Shown piece after piece: positions 28,301-37,547 of a stretch of DNA of 64,000 nucleotides. The DNA comes from CAIOZA01 sp964464375 (GTDB lineage Bacteria; Bacteroidota; Ignavibacteria; Kapaibacteriales; UBA2268). The stretch covers positions 68,413-132,412 of the forward strand of contig CAYXFU010000005.1 of assembly GCA_964464375.1 (NCBI GenBank), given 5' to 3'. How positions within the stretch are numbered: the first letter of the stretch is position 1; the number at the start of each line of letters is the position of its first letter. The notes beneath the pieces were generated by a model. It was given only the letters and a program-made list of their open reading frames with translations, was not told the origin of the DNA and made no database searches. A program made the translations under genes and the position numbers.

Positions 28301-31300
28301 TCATAGCCTTAGCAGGAGCTCCCGGAGCCAGGTTCATAGGCATCTGACCGTCTCCATGGACGAAGAACTTTAATTCTTTATAACTGAATACATCTAATGG
28401 TCTGAAATAACGCACAGCCATTCTCTCCTCGCCATATCTAAGATTTTTTACATTAATAGATAATGATTGCTCATTCTGACGAATAAGGGTATTTGGATCT
28501 GGATTGTTTAATTGTCTTGGTGCGGAAACTCCGTCAGGCATTTTATAGAAATCCGGTTCATTACTATTTTCTTCAACATTAACAAATGATACAGCCATGA
28601 CGCTATCATCAGCCGACACACCGCCCTGGAGGTTACTAAGTCTCTGCCAATGTGAACCAACCAGCTTCCAGTCAGCGATTGTTACACTTGCAAACCCACC
28701 TTTGAACCAAACCCTAAGATATTGAATATTTGCAAAACTGGGATTGCCAACTCTGATATTTGGTTTTCTAATCGGAATCCTATAGAGGAACCAGCCTTTA
28801 TCAGGGTTACCACCTACTATCTGAGAATTAGTGATAGGATTTGGATCAAGCTGCACTTGATAAGAAAAATAACTATTATCTAAAGTTATTGTTTGACCAT
28901 TGTTTTTATTCAGGATTTCCGTGTCAGGGAACTGACCTAATTCTGCCTTTGCACTTCCCTCAAAGTTATTATAGTTTTTAAAATCATCAGCAGTTCTTTG
29001 GTAGTCATCCTTACCGAAGTCAAATGAATAATCATCTTTAGAGGGATCTTTTTCCAGATTAAGTGGCCATGGTATCTTCAACGGATCCTGCTCTGCTATA
29101 TCATCAATTGCATCAAGACCAACATCTTCCCCAACATCGATGATTCCGTTAGGAATTGGACTCGCTTTTGTGATCCCATCTTCTGAATTCAGTGTTTGCC
29201 CGGGTATGATATCCTCGCTAATCATTCCTAAATCGACATACATTTTTGTCTGCCCGGGTTCATAGGCATCGAGTTTCATCATAATTTCAATAAATTCGAT
29301 ATTTTCATTGTCGAAATTAGTATTGAATGATGAAATTAATCTCTGAAAGCCACCCCAAATCTTTGGTTTATTCCCATCGAAGAACGCTTGTGAACTGTCC
29401 GGCTTGAAAGCAGGGTTAGTGCTATCCCGGAATTGTGGATTTTTGTTGTAGATACCTCTTTCATAGGGATTAAACACAATATACAATGGACTGAGATTTG
29501 ATCTCCCCTGGACTGTAGATCTGTTTGGATAAGGATCGGTAACCGGAAGTCGCGGAATAAATGTCTGCCACCAGAATGCTTTTCCTCTGAATTGGGACAC
29601 TAAAGTATCATTCGGTCCTATCAGAGTATCTTTGGGTTGAGACGAATGCTGCCATTGGAATGGCGATAATCCCATCGATATGAACTTTTGTGCTCCTTCG
29701 AAATCATCAACATAAACGACTGCTTCATTATTATCGATTGCAATATCAGAAGTTCTCTTGTTAGGAGTAGGCATCATATAAGCCCATTCAGCACCAAAAT
29801 TAATTGAAGACTGGGCTTTTGTATCATAAAATGGGAGAGCATCCAGTAGCTTTGTAAGCCACGGAGCATCCCAGTTAAGCTTTGCATCAAATCCAATCAT
29901 TGAATTAGATACGGGTTCATCGCCAAGCCTGACTCTGTCAATAACGGCAGACTGATCGTACATCATTGCAGTGAATCCAAGGTTAGCATTCAAGCGACGA
30001 GATTTGACAAGCTGATAATCAGCCCTCATGCCTATTAATGTTCGTGTTGAGATATTGAAAATGTCCTGTGCTTCATATTCGATTCTTAAGTTTGCATTAG
30101 GCAAAGATGCTCTTGGATTACGAAGCGTGAGTGTACCGGAATAATAATCAATAACATAATCTTCGAATTCCCTTAACTGCTGACCGTCAAGAATTACACG
30201 AACGCTATTCGGAGATAAATTGAAAGCACCGAGAGAAATTCTATCGGATGCACGTCCGGAGACTTCACCTGAAATCACAAAGCGATCTCTGTCAGTAGCT
30301 CTGCGAGCGGCATCGTAAGTAGTATCATATATTTGAGGATATGTAAACTGCTGTGCTACCTGTGGTGTTCCCTGTTTTGTAAAATAGTCGACTAAGCCTT
30401 CACGGAATGGTTCAAGACTTGGGAATGTGATTTCGCCAAGCTGTGAATCGAAGAATGGAGCTCTAAGGTCAAACTGACCGTCAGCAGGCGGTGTGCCTGT
30501 TGAATTATTTGTCTGATCAACTTTCAATATAGTTACCAGTTTATCAGGAGCACCAGGCAGAATATCAGTCGAATCATTGGATTGATTGACATACCATAAT
30601 CCAATCTTTGTATCTGTAGTTGAAACCTGAGTAGCATTTATTGAATAAATATTCTTCATCTGCCGTGCCCATAATGTCTTGTAGCTAGGAAGAATATTTG
30701 GACGATAAATCAGTTTTAGTAAAAGAGTATCCTTCTGACCTACACCTGCGGCAAATGTACCATGATAATTATCATCTAATTCTGTTAATGGGTTTTCTGC
30801 CTCTGTTCTATATGCAACTGCATAGTATCTATCCTGTCTGAGATTTATGATAGCAATTGTTCCTAGATTATAATCGACACGAAAGCGAGTTGAATCCAAT
30901 CGCATAAAAACACCCTTTTCGACTTCACCTGTTTTTATGGGTGTAAATTTTAGATTAGAGTTGTAGGATTCAGGTGGTGTTGCTTTTAATTTCTTAGGTG
31001 CAATAGTATCAAAAGCAACGGCATAAGCACCATAGGCTGTATTGGTAATCTCATTAGTCGATTCCCAAACTTCTATTTCTTTGACTCTATAGTATGAGGC
31101 TGTAGTTGGAATTACGGGAGTTGAATATTTGAAATATTCTCTGTAAATACTTTTATAAGCAGTATCGAGGAAGAAATGGTTTTTTGCCCAATCGTAAGCT
31201 CTAATCTGGAATGGCTGTTTGCTCGATCCTCCGCGAACATCGATAAATTTGCGTTCACCTCTTCTTTGAGATAGAATTCCTTTAAGGAACAAAGGACCAA

Positions 31301-32291
31301 ACTGGAAATCAGCTCTAACACCGAAAAGTGCCTGTCCGCCACCAATTAAGCTGGATTGATTAGGAAGACTTACGTTTCCGACTTCAATTAACCTTATTAT
31401 TTCATCGTCTTCACCTTCGTATCCGATTTTGAATTTGTTCTCAGCATCAAATTGTCTGCGGGTGTTCCAATCGGTTCCGATTTTAAGTTTGTCGCCGATA
31501 CCACCGGTAACGTTAATTCGAATGTCCTGACTGAAAACCGGTGAACTTTGGGTTTGACCAAATGCGGAAACAGTACCAAGATTTTGCGAATCGAACCGCC
31601 AACCGGCTCTGATATTGACTTCACCCGAAACATTGATGTTGATTTCGGGTTTTCCGAATAAGTTCGTCAAAGGATTAGGCGGAATTGGAATAGACAAACC
31701 GGTTGCCTGGCTTATCATTCTTGCAAGATCACCGCCTGTCAGGGCAGCACTCAGGTCATAGTTTGTGGCAAGAGAGTCCCACATTTGATTTTCGAGATCA
31801 AGCTTCCTTTTACCGAGATAATCATCCAGAGGGATATCGTAAGCGTAATTAATTTCTTTGTTGTAGAATGTCTCTTTAACTTTAACAGATCTACCTGTTG
31901 AATCTGCATCAATATAAATCCGATAAGTATCGGGCGTATATCTATCTCTTTGAGTAAATTTTGTATGATCGCCATTGTAACGGTATATCTCCGGAACACG
32001 AAGGAATGTTGGTTTATAGACTTTTATGGTGTCATTCAACAAAGTATTAGGATCGAACTGTGTTTGAATAGCCGCTATGTACCAGGCTGTATTTATTAGA
32101 TTTAGTGCAAAAAAGCTACCAGAAGACATGAAAGGAGTAATAACAGTTATCGAGGGGATAGATATAGGAATGTGTTGCCCAGCCCAGATGGATTTTGATG
32201 GGGCAAAACACATTACCATCATTAATAAACTAATGAATAATATTTTCTTCTTACTGTTACTCAAATACTTTGATCCATTTGGTTTAAACAA
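25392..32291 (-). CDS. sprA: SprA, T9SS outer-membrane translocon protein
   Basis: A 2299-residue protein of the SprA/Sov type, the very large beta-barrel channel of the type IX secretion system. Visible features are a signal peptide, the N-terminal region PDTYRIYIDADSTG, and long stretches of beta-rich barrel sequence with SprA patterns (QAGWRFDSQNLG-like, DVGEDVGLDAID, FYDTKAQSSINFGAEWAYMMP). Size and layout match SprA. The start is uncertain: TTG at 32291 and TTG at 32264 are both in frame, and the second leaves a compact signal peptide. It is divergent from a large T9SS cargo gene. Other T9SS core genes (porK, L, M, N) are not in the window. Confidence 0.92.
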   Translation of the reverse strand: MFKPNGSKYLSNSKKKILFISLLMMVMCFAPSKSIWAGQHIPISIPSITVITPFMSSGSFFALNLINTAWYIAAIQTQFDPNTLLNDTIKVYKPTFLRVPEIYRYNGDHTKFTQRDRYTPDTYRIYIDADSTGRSVKVKETFYNKEINYAYDIPLDDYLGKRKLDLENQMWDSLATNYDLSAALTGGDLARMISQATGLSIPIPPNPLTNLFGKPEININVSGEVNIRAGWRFDSQNLGTVSAFGQTQSSPVFSQDIRINVTGGIGDKLKIGTDWNTRRQFDAENKFKIGYEGEDDEIIRLIEVGNVSLPNQSSLIGGGQALFGVRADFQFGPLFLKGILSQRRGERKFIDVRGGSSKQPFQIRAYDWAKNHFFLDTAYKSIYREYFKYSTPVIPTTASYYRVKEIEVWESTNEITNTAYGAYAVAFDTIAPKKLKATPPESYNSNLKFTPIKTGEVEKGVFMRLDSTRFRVDYNLGTIAIINLRQDRYYAVAYRTEAENPLTELDDNYHGTFAAGVGQKDTLLLKLIYRPNILPSYKTLWARQMKNIYSINATQVSTTDTKIGLWYVNQSNDSTDILPGAPDKLVTILKVDQTNNSTGTPPADGQFDLRAPFFDSQLGEITFPSLEPFREGLVDYFTKQGTPQVAQQFTYPQIYDTTYDAARRATDRDRFVISGEVSGRASDRISLGAFNLSPNSVRVILDGQQLREFEDYVIDYYSGTLTLRNPRASLPNANLRIEYEAQDIFNISTRTLIGMRADYQLVKSRRLNANLGFTAMMYDQSAVIDRVRLGDEPVSNSMIGFDAKLNWDAPWLTKLLDALPFYDTKAQSSINFGAEWAYMMPTPNKRTSDIAIDNNEAVVYVDDFEGAQKFISMGLSPFQWQHSSQPKDTLIGPNDTLVSQFRGKAFWWQTFIPRLPVTDPYPNRSTVQGRSNLSPLYIVFNPYERGIYNKNPQFRDSTNPAFKPDSSQAFFDGNKPKIWGGFQRLISSFNTNFDNENIEFIEIMMKLDAYEPGQTKMYVDLGMISEDIIPGQTLNSEDGITKASPIPNGIIDVGEDVGLDAIDDIAEQDPLKIPWPLNLEKDPSKDDYSFDFGKDDYQRTADDFKNYNNFEGSAKAELGQFPDTEILNKNNGQTITLDNSYFSYQVQLDPNPITNSQIVGGNPDKGWFLYRIPIRKPNIRVGNPSFANIQYLRVWFKGGFASVTIADWKLVGSHWQRLSNLQGGVSADDSVMAVSFVNVEENSNEPDFYKMPDGVSAPRQLNNPDPNTLIRQNEQSLSINVKNLRYGEERMAVRYFRPLDVFSYKELKFFVHGDGQMPMNLAPGAPAKAMIYIRFGIDSMNYYEYRRPVVMNWQSVAILLSDLTAIKQMKDSNFNRQVFSVPGDPLANFAIRGNPILTRIQYFAFGIANPNNAFPNELTTTIWIDELRLLNPENSSDWAGIATAEIKLADLGSIHTNVSYSQPNFHKLEERFGNRTTTNSWNVSMQGNLEKFAPKAFKELRLPITYTHSEYVLDPQYEANNDVRLESAAAAARAKAIENKTTPQEADKIYQDKITRSQSLKIMDSWALTGVRLGIPINNILITETLNKMTLGYSYSQEYERSFLYQNRFNWQWNLNAQYSNTIPNIAQFSLLTWSKEVPLLGTYSDLKLSLLPQTISLGMNMMRGRTTEQSRYLSFPSPVFRNFTAQRIGQFSWKISEGGLINPIWDYNVSTFSTLVPYELDPAGKQRSGSELASIIFFKDGKMVNWGQNNLHTQTVSLNFKPRLPFGTATRFFEMSGSFVTNYTWNNPLQPNEEIRDVAKSAGWNNQIRYGINLRLKALGDDLFGSTDTKTKFLQKPVKDSNAVPSGIVKDIAKSIKSVFFDWESFKIDITQQNSSINPGVYGNTGFDNFWGGMVGSGHDNTSGPSFAYQMGLTPDPHGTIGFTGSDKFPFFGFETFHGLRPASAVMQDNYSQRTSLDMRTSRSIWEGAILDLNWRTEVGYNKNQTVVTDINGNPAFTNIIAMESFNRSILTIPSVFGMNLFNNSIEDVINLYMIQKDEIVNSSRDTVSKNQALNNALAESFVKGMEVFSIFKGAIGRFLPAINWALRWEGLEKWGILESIGTRKVSIEHKYTSRYTENALTNDNGRAIQAQIIQHGFQPLIGVTVSFDEKKLKGILTGNIRYSTNNQYQLSSANRATITRQNSDELQIQLSYTLRGFTFSLLDIQLQNDLEFSFLTSYKKNSRATYDVLDFTGEAGRKLDGNTQFKVEPKIRYNISNRVTAAAFLSYEGTFTEGAATPGFSSTQIGLEFKLSIAGGR

Positions 32292-32661
32292 ACTTACAAA
32301 TATCGTAATTTTTCGGTAATTATTATTGCCGAAGCCTTAATTAAGTTGTTTATTATCGCACAGGATATTAATCCTGATTAAATAAAACGGTAACAGTAAT
32401 GGACTATATATTTCTCCAAAAATTATTTTTTGACGTTATTAATTTCAAATTAATATCAAAATAAGTAAAATCTAACTTAAATACGTCAAATAATATGTGT
32501 TAAGACAAATTTCAGCTAATTTAATTTTGAACTGAAAATATTTTTTTTCTTATTCTTTTTGATACTAATTTTGTAACTTAATCAGTATTAATCTGTTATT
32601 CCATAATAATTGTGCCATTATTTTTAAACTTTTAAAAAAATAAATAATTTTCGAATCTGTA
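32292..32661. other. AT-rich divergent promoter region of sprA and the T9SS cargo gene
   Basis: No gene is seen in these 370 bases. A small hairpin CAGGAT-ATTA-ATCCTG occurs at 32361-32376. A plus-strand -7 element (TAATTTTG, 32566-32573) is listed separately. On the minus strand a TAAGTTTG at 32296-32289 could serve sprA and would favour the internal TTG start. Confidence 0.6.
32566..32573 (+). promoter_or_regulatory. Promoter -7 element (TAATTTTG) of the T9SS cargo gene
   Basis: TAATTTTG fits TAnnTTTG, with a T-rich -33 region, about 90 bases upstream of the ATG at 32662. Confidence 0.5.
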
Positions 32662-35600
32662 ATGACAATTAAACAATGTAACATATATTCAACACTTTTA
32701 ATCTTTATATTTATTAATTGGCTTTTATCACATTCTGTATTGGCTGATGATAAACCAGTTTGGGACTATCAGTCAAGCTCTGAAATATCAACTACTCGTT
32801 TTATCGAAAATAGAGGACAGCTTGTTGATGAATATGGGAACCTTCATCCGGAAATACTATTTTACTATAGTTCAGGCAAAATGACTGCATATTTTTCCAA
32901 GACCTCAGTTAAATACTCCTTCACTATAATCCCGGAGGACAAATTAAATCTCAAGATGTTTTTGAAAACAAATGCTAGAGATTTACCAAAAGATATCGAA
33001 ATACAAAATCAGACTCTAATGGTGAATATGCTCAATACTTCAACCAATATTGAATTTAATGGAGATGAAGAAACAGGAGAAACACTTAATTTTTATTATA
33101 CTCATTGTCCTAATGGTATAACAGGAGTAAGGACATTTGGTAAGATTATCTATAAAAATATCTATCCCAAAATTGATCTCGTATTTTATGCTCAGGGGAA
33201 TAAATCAAGTTTCAAATATGATTACATTGTCCATCCAGGCGGGAATCCAAATTTAATCAGATTTAATTATAGTTCTGAAAATAATTTGAAATATATTCTT
33301 GATAAAAATCTGACTTTATCAAATGACATTTCCATGCTTCGCGAAGATATGCCAATAACATATCAATTATCTAAAAATGAAAGAAAATCAATAAGTTCAT
33401 CTTTCAAAGAATATAATGATGGAATCGGCTATTCTATAGGCAATTATAACAAAAGTAAAACCCTGATTATAGATCCTGTTATTAACTGGGCTACTTATTA
33501 TGGCGGAAGTGACGGGGATCACATCAGCGGTCTCGAGATTGACAATAAAACTAATGTCATCGTCTCGGGTTATACATTAAGCAAGAATCTACCTGTAACA
33601 ACAACGACAACTTACAAAGGTGCATACGATATCTTTATTGCTAAATTTGACTATAATGGAAAGCGGTTATGGGCAACTTACTATGGTGGTCTTTTATCTG
33701 ACTATGCAGAGGGGTTGACTGTTGATTATGCTAACAAAATATACGTTACCGGCTTTACATGGGATAATAATTTTCCGGTCTCATTTAATTGCTTCCAACC
33801 GATTTATAAGGGTGGCCAAAATGATGGCTTTCTATTGAAATTAACAAAAGACGGTGTTCGGGAGTGGGCTACTTACATTGGCGGAGAGCGAGACGAACAT
33901 TTGTACGGTGTTACTGTTGATCAACAATATAATATTGCTGTAGCCGGTTGGTCAAACAGCAGAAACTATCCTAACGATTCGCTGTCACTTACTACCAAAA
34001 GTTCATTCGATGATGCTGTTGTTACAAGTTTTAATCCTGATGGAAATTTCAGATGGTCAAGATTTTTTAGGGGTGACAGTATAGATGCAGCTCAGGGCAT
34101 TGTTACAGCACAAAATAATGATTATATTATTTCGGGTTACACCAATAGTACAGCATTCGAAGTAACTCCAAATGCTTATCAGAGATTTTCTGGCGGGAAT
34201 TACGAATCCTTCTATGCGAGATTGTCTAATGCAGGGGATCTAATTTACTCCACATATTTCGGAGGAAATGCTAATGATTATGCCACCTCACTTTCGATTG
34301 ATAAGTCTGATAATTGTTACATAGGTGGTTACACAATGAGTACCAATTTACCGATAGTTTCTAAGGCATATCAATCGCAGTATGGAGGTAATACAGATGG
34401 ATTTATGGTTAAGTTCAATCCAAGTGGCTTCGTGTCCTGGTCTTCATATTTCGGTGGTTCTGAGGAAGATTACGTTAATGGTATCAACTCGGACAGGAAT
34501 GGGAACGTTCTCTTAACTGGCCAATCCAATAGTCCGAATTTTCCAACAACTGTCAATGCATATCAAAAAATTAAAAAGGGCAATACAGATGCATTTGCGG
34601 CTAAATTTTCTCCAGATTTGAAGCTTCCATATTGGGTAACTTTCTATGGGGGAGCATCGGATGATGGAGGCTTTAACATTTCCTCTGACTATTACATGAG
34701 TGTTTATATTGCAGGTGAAACTTATAGCACTGATTTCCCTGTTACCACTGGAAGCTTTCAACCTAAAAATAGTGGCGTTTATGATGGTTTTATTTTTAAA
34801 CACTGTGCTTCATCTCCGTATTCAAATATAAAAGTAAATGGTAAGACTTCTCTTTGCCAGGGTGAATTTACAGAATTAGATGCCGGGTCAGGAAACTTGT
34901 TTTATGAATGGTCAAATGGTGAAACTTCACAAAGAATTAAAGTCACAGTTTCTGGTACATATTCAGTTAAAGTTGTAGATTCGCTGTATTGCGATGCACA
35001 ATCTACACCAGTGGTAATCAAAGTAAACATTCCACCCAAACCAAAAATCAAGGGGAAAGGCAGTTTCTGCGAAGGAAGTTCAACTATACTCACTGCACCG
35101 GATGGTTTTGTTAAAACGAAATGGTCAACAGGAGATAGTTCCAAATCTATAACTGTTAATAAAACCGGTAAAATAATTCTGACGGTTACAGACTCTGCCG
35201 GATGTGCCGGTATTGATTCTCTTATGATTACGATCAGTCCCAAACCGGTACCTATGATTCATGGACCATCTAATTTATGCGCTAATTCAAAGAATATTAT
35301 TTACAGTGTCTATGGCGTAGCCGGTCATAGTTATCAATGGATTGTAAAAGGTGGCACTATAGATTATGGCGAAGATTATTTCAATGTACAGATAGACTGG
35401 GATACATTAGGCACAACATGGATTTATATTTACCAGACTGACAACGCGACAGGTTGTATAGGTGTTGACTCGATGCTTGTGAACATATCAGATAAGTTAA
35501 CACCAAAAATAAAATCAAGTAAAGGAAGTTTAATCTTTTGCGAAGGGGACAGTATTTATTTAAGTGTTGACGATGGCTATGAATCATATTTATGGAATAC

Positions 35601-37071
35601 AGGCGACACAAGTTTTGTTATAAAAGTTAATAAGTCCGGATTGTACAGAGTCGCAATTAAAGGACAAGGTGAATGCTTCGGATATGATACAGTTGTAGTT
35701 CAGACACACAGCATACCAACTCCGGTTATAACTGGTGACACCAGTTTTTGCGAAGGTATTGAATTACACAAATATTCAGTCTTAGCACTAGATGGTCACA
35801 AATACAACTGGTCGATAGATAACGGACAAATTATTAAAGAGGACATTCCAGGAGAAATATCAGTGCAGTGGTTGAGTCCCGGACAGGGGCGCGTCCGACT
35901 TGAAGAAATAGATACAATTGCCGGTTGTTCCAGACTAGCAAAGGAAATAATCGTATTTATAAATGCAAAACCGAAACCTGAGATCAAAGGTTTGGGTCCT
36001 GTTACATTCTGTGAAGGAGATAGTGTAGTTCTCGATGGTGGTTCCGGTTTCACTTCTTATCTTTGGTCAACCGGTGATACAACACAGAAGGTTATTATTA
36101 AAACATCGGATATTATAACTTTGACTGTAACCAATGCAGACAGGTGTGTTGGAAGTGATTCACTGGCTGTAATTGTTTATCCAAAGCCGGCTAAGCCAAT
36201 GATTCAGAATATTAATGATACTTTATTCGCTTCTAATGCCGATTCTTATCAGTGGTATCTTGATGGAAATTCAATTTCGGGTGAAACAAATAATTATGTC
36301 TTTTCGAAAATAGCAGGTAAATATAAAGTATTAGTTAAAAACGTCCTTGGTTGCATTAACGAATCTGATGAAATCTTTTACGAACATATCCCTCTGGTTG
36401 GATTTAGTTTGGTAGAACTTCCGGATACAATTTTTACTAATTCCGGAACCTTCATCACAGTTCCAATGATATTGAAAGAATCCAATCTTCTTAATAAGAT
36501 AAAGGCGTACAACTATAAGGCATATATCTCATTTGATGGATACATTCTAATCCCTGATTCTACTTACACAATATCGGCAAATTCGGGAAATTTGAAATCG
36601 ATTATAATTGAAGGAACTAGAACTGACACAATAGGACTACTGCAGAATTTGAAATTCCGTGCTGTTTTTGGGGATTCAGTTTGTTCTATGATCAGACTTG
36701 ATTCAATTGTGTGGGAAAATGCAATTGTCAAATCCCAAACTAAGAATGCAGTTGTTTGTCTCCTGGACATCTGCCGTGCTTATGGGACAAGGTTATTCCT
36801 GCATACAGGCCAGCTAAGGTTGGAACAAAGCTTTCCCAACCCTGCATCCGATAAGATTGAGATTGAATATGAAACAATTGAGATAGGCAGACACAAACTT
36901 TACATTACAGATGTGTTTGGAAATATTGTTGAGATGGTATTTGAAGGAGATACCAAACCGAAAGCCGATGTTGCAAGCGTTTCAACGATAAATTTTGCAC
37001 AGGGAGTTTATTTCTACGTTCTGGAAACGCCTACGAGAGTACTCAAACGCAAGATGCAAATAATCAAATAG
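32662..37071 (+). CDS. T9SS-secreted surface protein: SBBP repeats, Ig-like repeats, sorting domain
   Basis: This 1469-residue protein starts with a signal segment and an N-terminal domain (FIENRGQLVDEYGNLHPEILFYY) typical of SBBP proteins. About eight beta-propeller SBBP repeats follow (WATYYGGSDGDH..., WATYYGGLLSDYAEG, STYFGGNANDYA, WSSYFGGSEEDYVNG; residues about 265-715). Then come several Ig/PKD-like units (ITGxxSFCEG..., YLWSTGDT), a cohesin-like stretch, and a C-terminal T9SS type A domain (LEQSFPNPASDKIEIEY...VYFYVLETPTRVLKRKMQIIK). It is likely exported by SprA and displayed on the surface; the partner is unknown. A tRNA-Val follows it by 60 bases. Confidence 0.88.
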   Translation: MTIKQCNIYSTLLIFIFINWLLSHSVLADDKPVWDYQSSSEISTTRFIENRGQLVDEYGNLHPEILFYYSSGKMTAYFSKTSVKYSFTIIPEDKLNLKMFLKTNARDLPKDIEIQNQTLMVNMLNTSTNIEFNGDEETGETLNFYYTHCPNGITGVRTFGKIIYKNIYPKIDLVFYAQGNKSSFKYDYIVHPGGNPNLIRFNYSSENNLKYILDKNLTLSNDISMLREDMPITYQLSKNERKSISSSFKEYNDGIGYSIGNYNKSKTLIIDPVINWATYYGGSDGDHISGLEIDNKTNVIVSGYTLSKNLPVTTTTTYKGAYDIFIAKFDYNGKRLWATYYGGLLSDYAEGLTVDYANKIYVTGFTWDNNFPVSFNCFQPIYKGGQNDGFLLKLTKDGVREWATYIGGERDEHLYGVTVDQQYNIAVAGWSNSRNYPNDSLSLTTKSSFDDAVVTSFNPDGNFRWSRFFRGDSIDAAQGIVTAQNNDYIISGYTNSTAFEVTPNAYQRFSGGNYESFYARLSNAGDLIYSTYFGGNANDYATSLSIDKSDNCYIGGYTMSTNLPIVSKAYQSQYGGNTDGFMVKFNPSGFVSWSSYFGGSEEDYVNGINSDRNGNVLLTGQSNSPNFPTTVNAYQKIKKGNTDAFAAKFSPDLKLPYWVTFYGGASDDGGFNISSDYYMSVYIAGETYSTDFPVTTGSFQPKNSGVYDGFIFKHCASSPYSNIKVNGKTSLCQGEFTELDAGSGNLFYEWSNGETSQRIKVTVSGTYSVKVVDSLYCDAQSTPVVIKVNIPPKPKIKGKGSFCEGSSTILTAPDGFVKTKWSTGDSSKSITVNKTGKIILTVTDSAGCAGIDSLMITISPKPVPMIHGPSNLCANSKNIIYSVYGVAGHSYQWIVKGGTIDYGEDYFNVQIDWDTLGTTWIYIYQTDNATGCIGVDSMLVNISDKLTPKIKSSKGSLIFCEGDSIYLSVDDGYESYLWNTGDTSFVIKVNKSGLYRVAIKGQGECFGYDTVVVQTHSIPTPVITGDTSFCEGIELHKYSVLALDGHKYNWSIDNGQIIKEDIPGEISVQWLSPGQGRVRLEEIDTIAGCSRLAKEIIVFINAKPKPEIKGLGPVTFCEGDSVVLDGGSGFTSYLWSTGDTTQKVIIKTSDIITLTVTNADRCVGSDSLAVIVYPKPAKPMIQNINDTLFASNADSYQWYLDGNSISGETNNYVFSKIAGKYKVLVKNVLGCINESDEIFYEHIPLVGFSLVELPDTIFTNSGTFITVPMILKESNLLNKIKAYNYKAYISFDGYILIPDSTYTISANSGNLKSIIIEGTRTDTIGLLQNLKFRAVFGDSVCSMIRLDSIVWENAIVKSQTKNAVVCLLDICRAYGTRLFLHTGQLRLEQSFPNPASDKIEIEYETIEIGRHKLYITDVFGNIVEMVFEGDTKPKADVASVSTINFAQGVYFYVLETPTRVLKRKMQIIK

Positions 37072-37088
37072 AATCAATCGACCCATGT

Positions 37089-37119
37089 TTTGAGAACATC
37101 AGGAAAATGTCTATTTTTG
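37089..37119 (+). promoter_or_regulatory. Promoter of tRNA-Val
   Basis: TTTG at 37089-37092 and TATTTTTG at 37112-37119 are 19 bases apart, a full match to the Bacteroidota consensus, and the tRNA starts 12 bases later. Confidence 0.8.
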
Positions 37120-37131
37120 TAGAAGTAAATT

Positions 37132-37209
37132 GGTCGCTTAGCTCAGCTGGTCTAGAGCGTTCGCCTCACACGCGAAAGGTCACAGGTTCAAATCTTGTAG
37201 CGACCACCA
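37132..37209 (+). tRNA. tRNA-Val(CAC), CCA encoded
   Basis: The acceptor GGTCGCT pairs with AGCGACC, the D arm is GCTC...GAGC, the anticodon stem TTCGC/GCGAA holds loop CTCACAC with anticodon CAC, and the T arm is ACAGG-TTCAAAT-CTTGT. The discriminator is A and CCA is encoded (37207-37209). Confidence 0.95.
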
Positions 37210-37213
37210 TATC

Positions 37214-37498
37214 TCATGGCACATGTAATTCTTGGGCTAGAATTTCCATTTTGAAGATGCCTTTTTGTGTTGTGCGATTCCATGAGCTGTGGTCGGCATC
37301 GAGGACTGTGCCACGGAGATAGCCTTGGTCGATGAGCTTACGGGCACAATGATTGATTTCGCGATCGTTGAAGCCTTTGATGTGGACGTGTTTGCCGGAC
37401 GCACCGAGAAGGGCTAGATACTCGAGCATTTTGAAATCCCTGGCTTCTGCCGGAAGATCGTCGTAAGTTGGGTCTTTATGGAAAACTGATTCTAGCAT
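37214..37498 (-). CDS. Unrecognised 94-residue protein, possible winged helix
   Basis: The gene ends four bases after the tRNA-Val CCA. The protein has a pattern (LEYLALLGASGKHVHIKGFNDREINHCARKLIDQGYLRG) that faintly resembles the DUF2513/YjcQ winged-helix family (helices, then a turn, then recognition helix). It could bind DNA, but I do not name it. Its promoter on the minus strand (TATCTTTG, 37546-37539) overlaps a 24-base palindromic operator also found, in variant form, before the neighbouring gene. It has an ATG but no clear Shine-Dalgarno. Confidence 0.55.
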   Translation of the reverse strand: MLESVFHKDPTYDDLPAEARDFKMLEYLALLGASGKHVHIKGFNDREINHCARKLIDQGYLRGTVLDADHSSWNRTTQKGIFKMEILAQELHVP

Positions 37499-37516
37499 TT
37501 ATATTTTTAAATTGAT

Positions 37517-37540
37517 TGTTCAGTGAATATTCACTGAACA
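37517..37540. promoter_or_regulatory. 24-base perfect palindrome, operator of the 37214 gene
   Basis: The site is a perfect inverted repeat with halves TGTTCAGTGAAT and ATTCACTGAACA. Its right end merges into the minus-strand -7 element TATCTTTG (37546-37539), so a bound repressor would block RNA polymerase. Confidence 0.8.
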
Positions 37541-37547
37541 AAGATAG

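Noticed and set aside
37107..37322. Open frame across tRNA-Val
   Set aside because: It is the translated tRNA plus antisense of the 94-residue gene.
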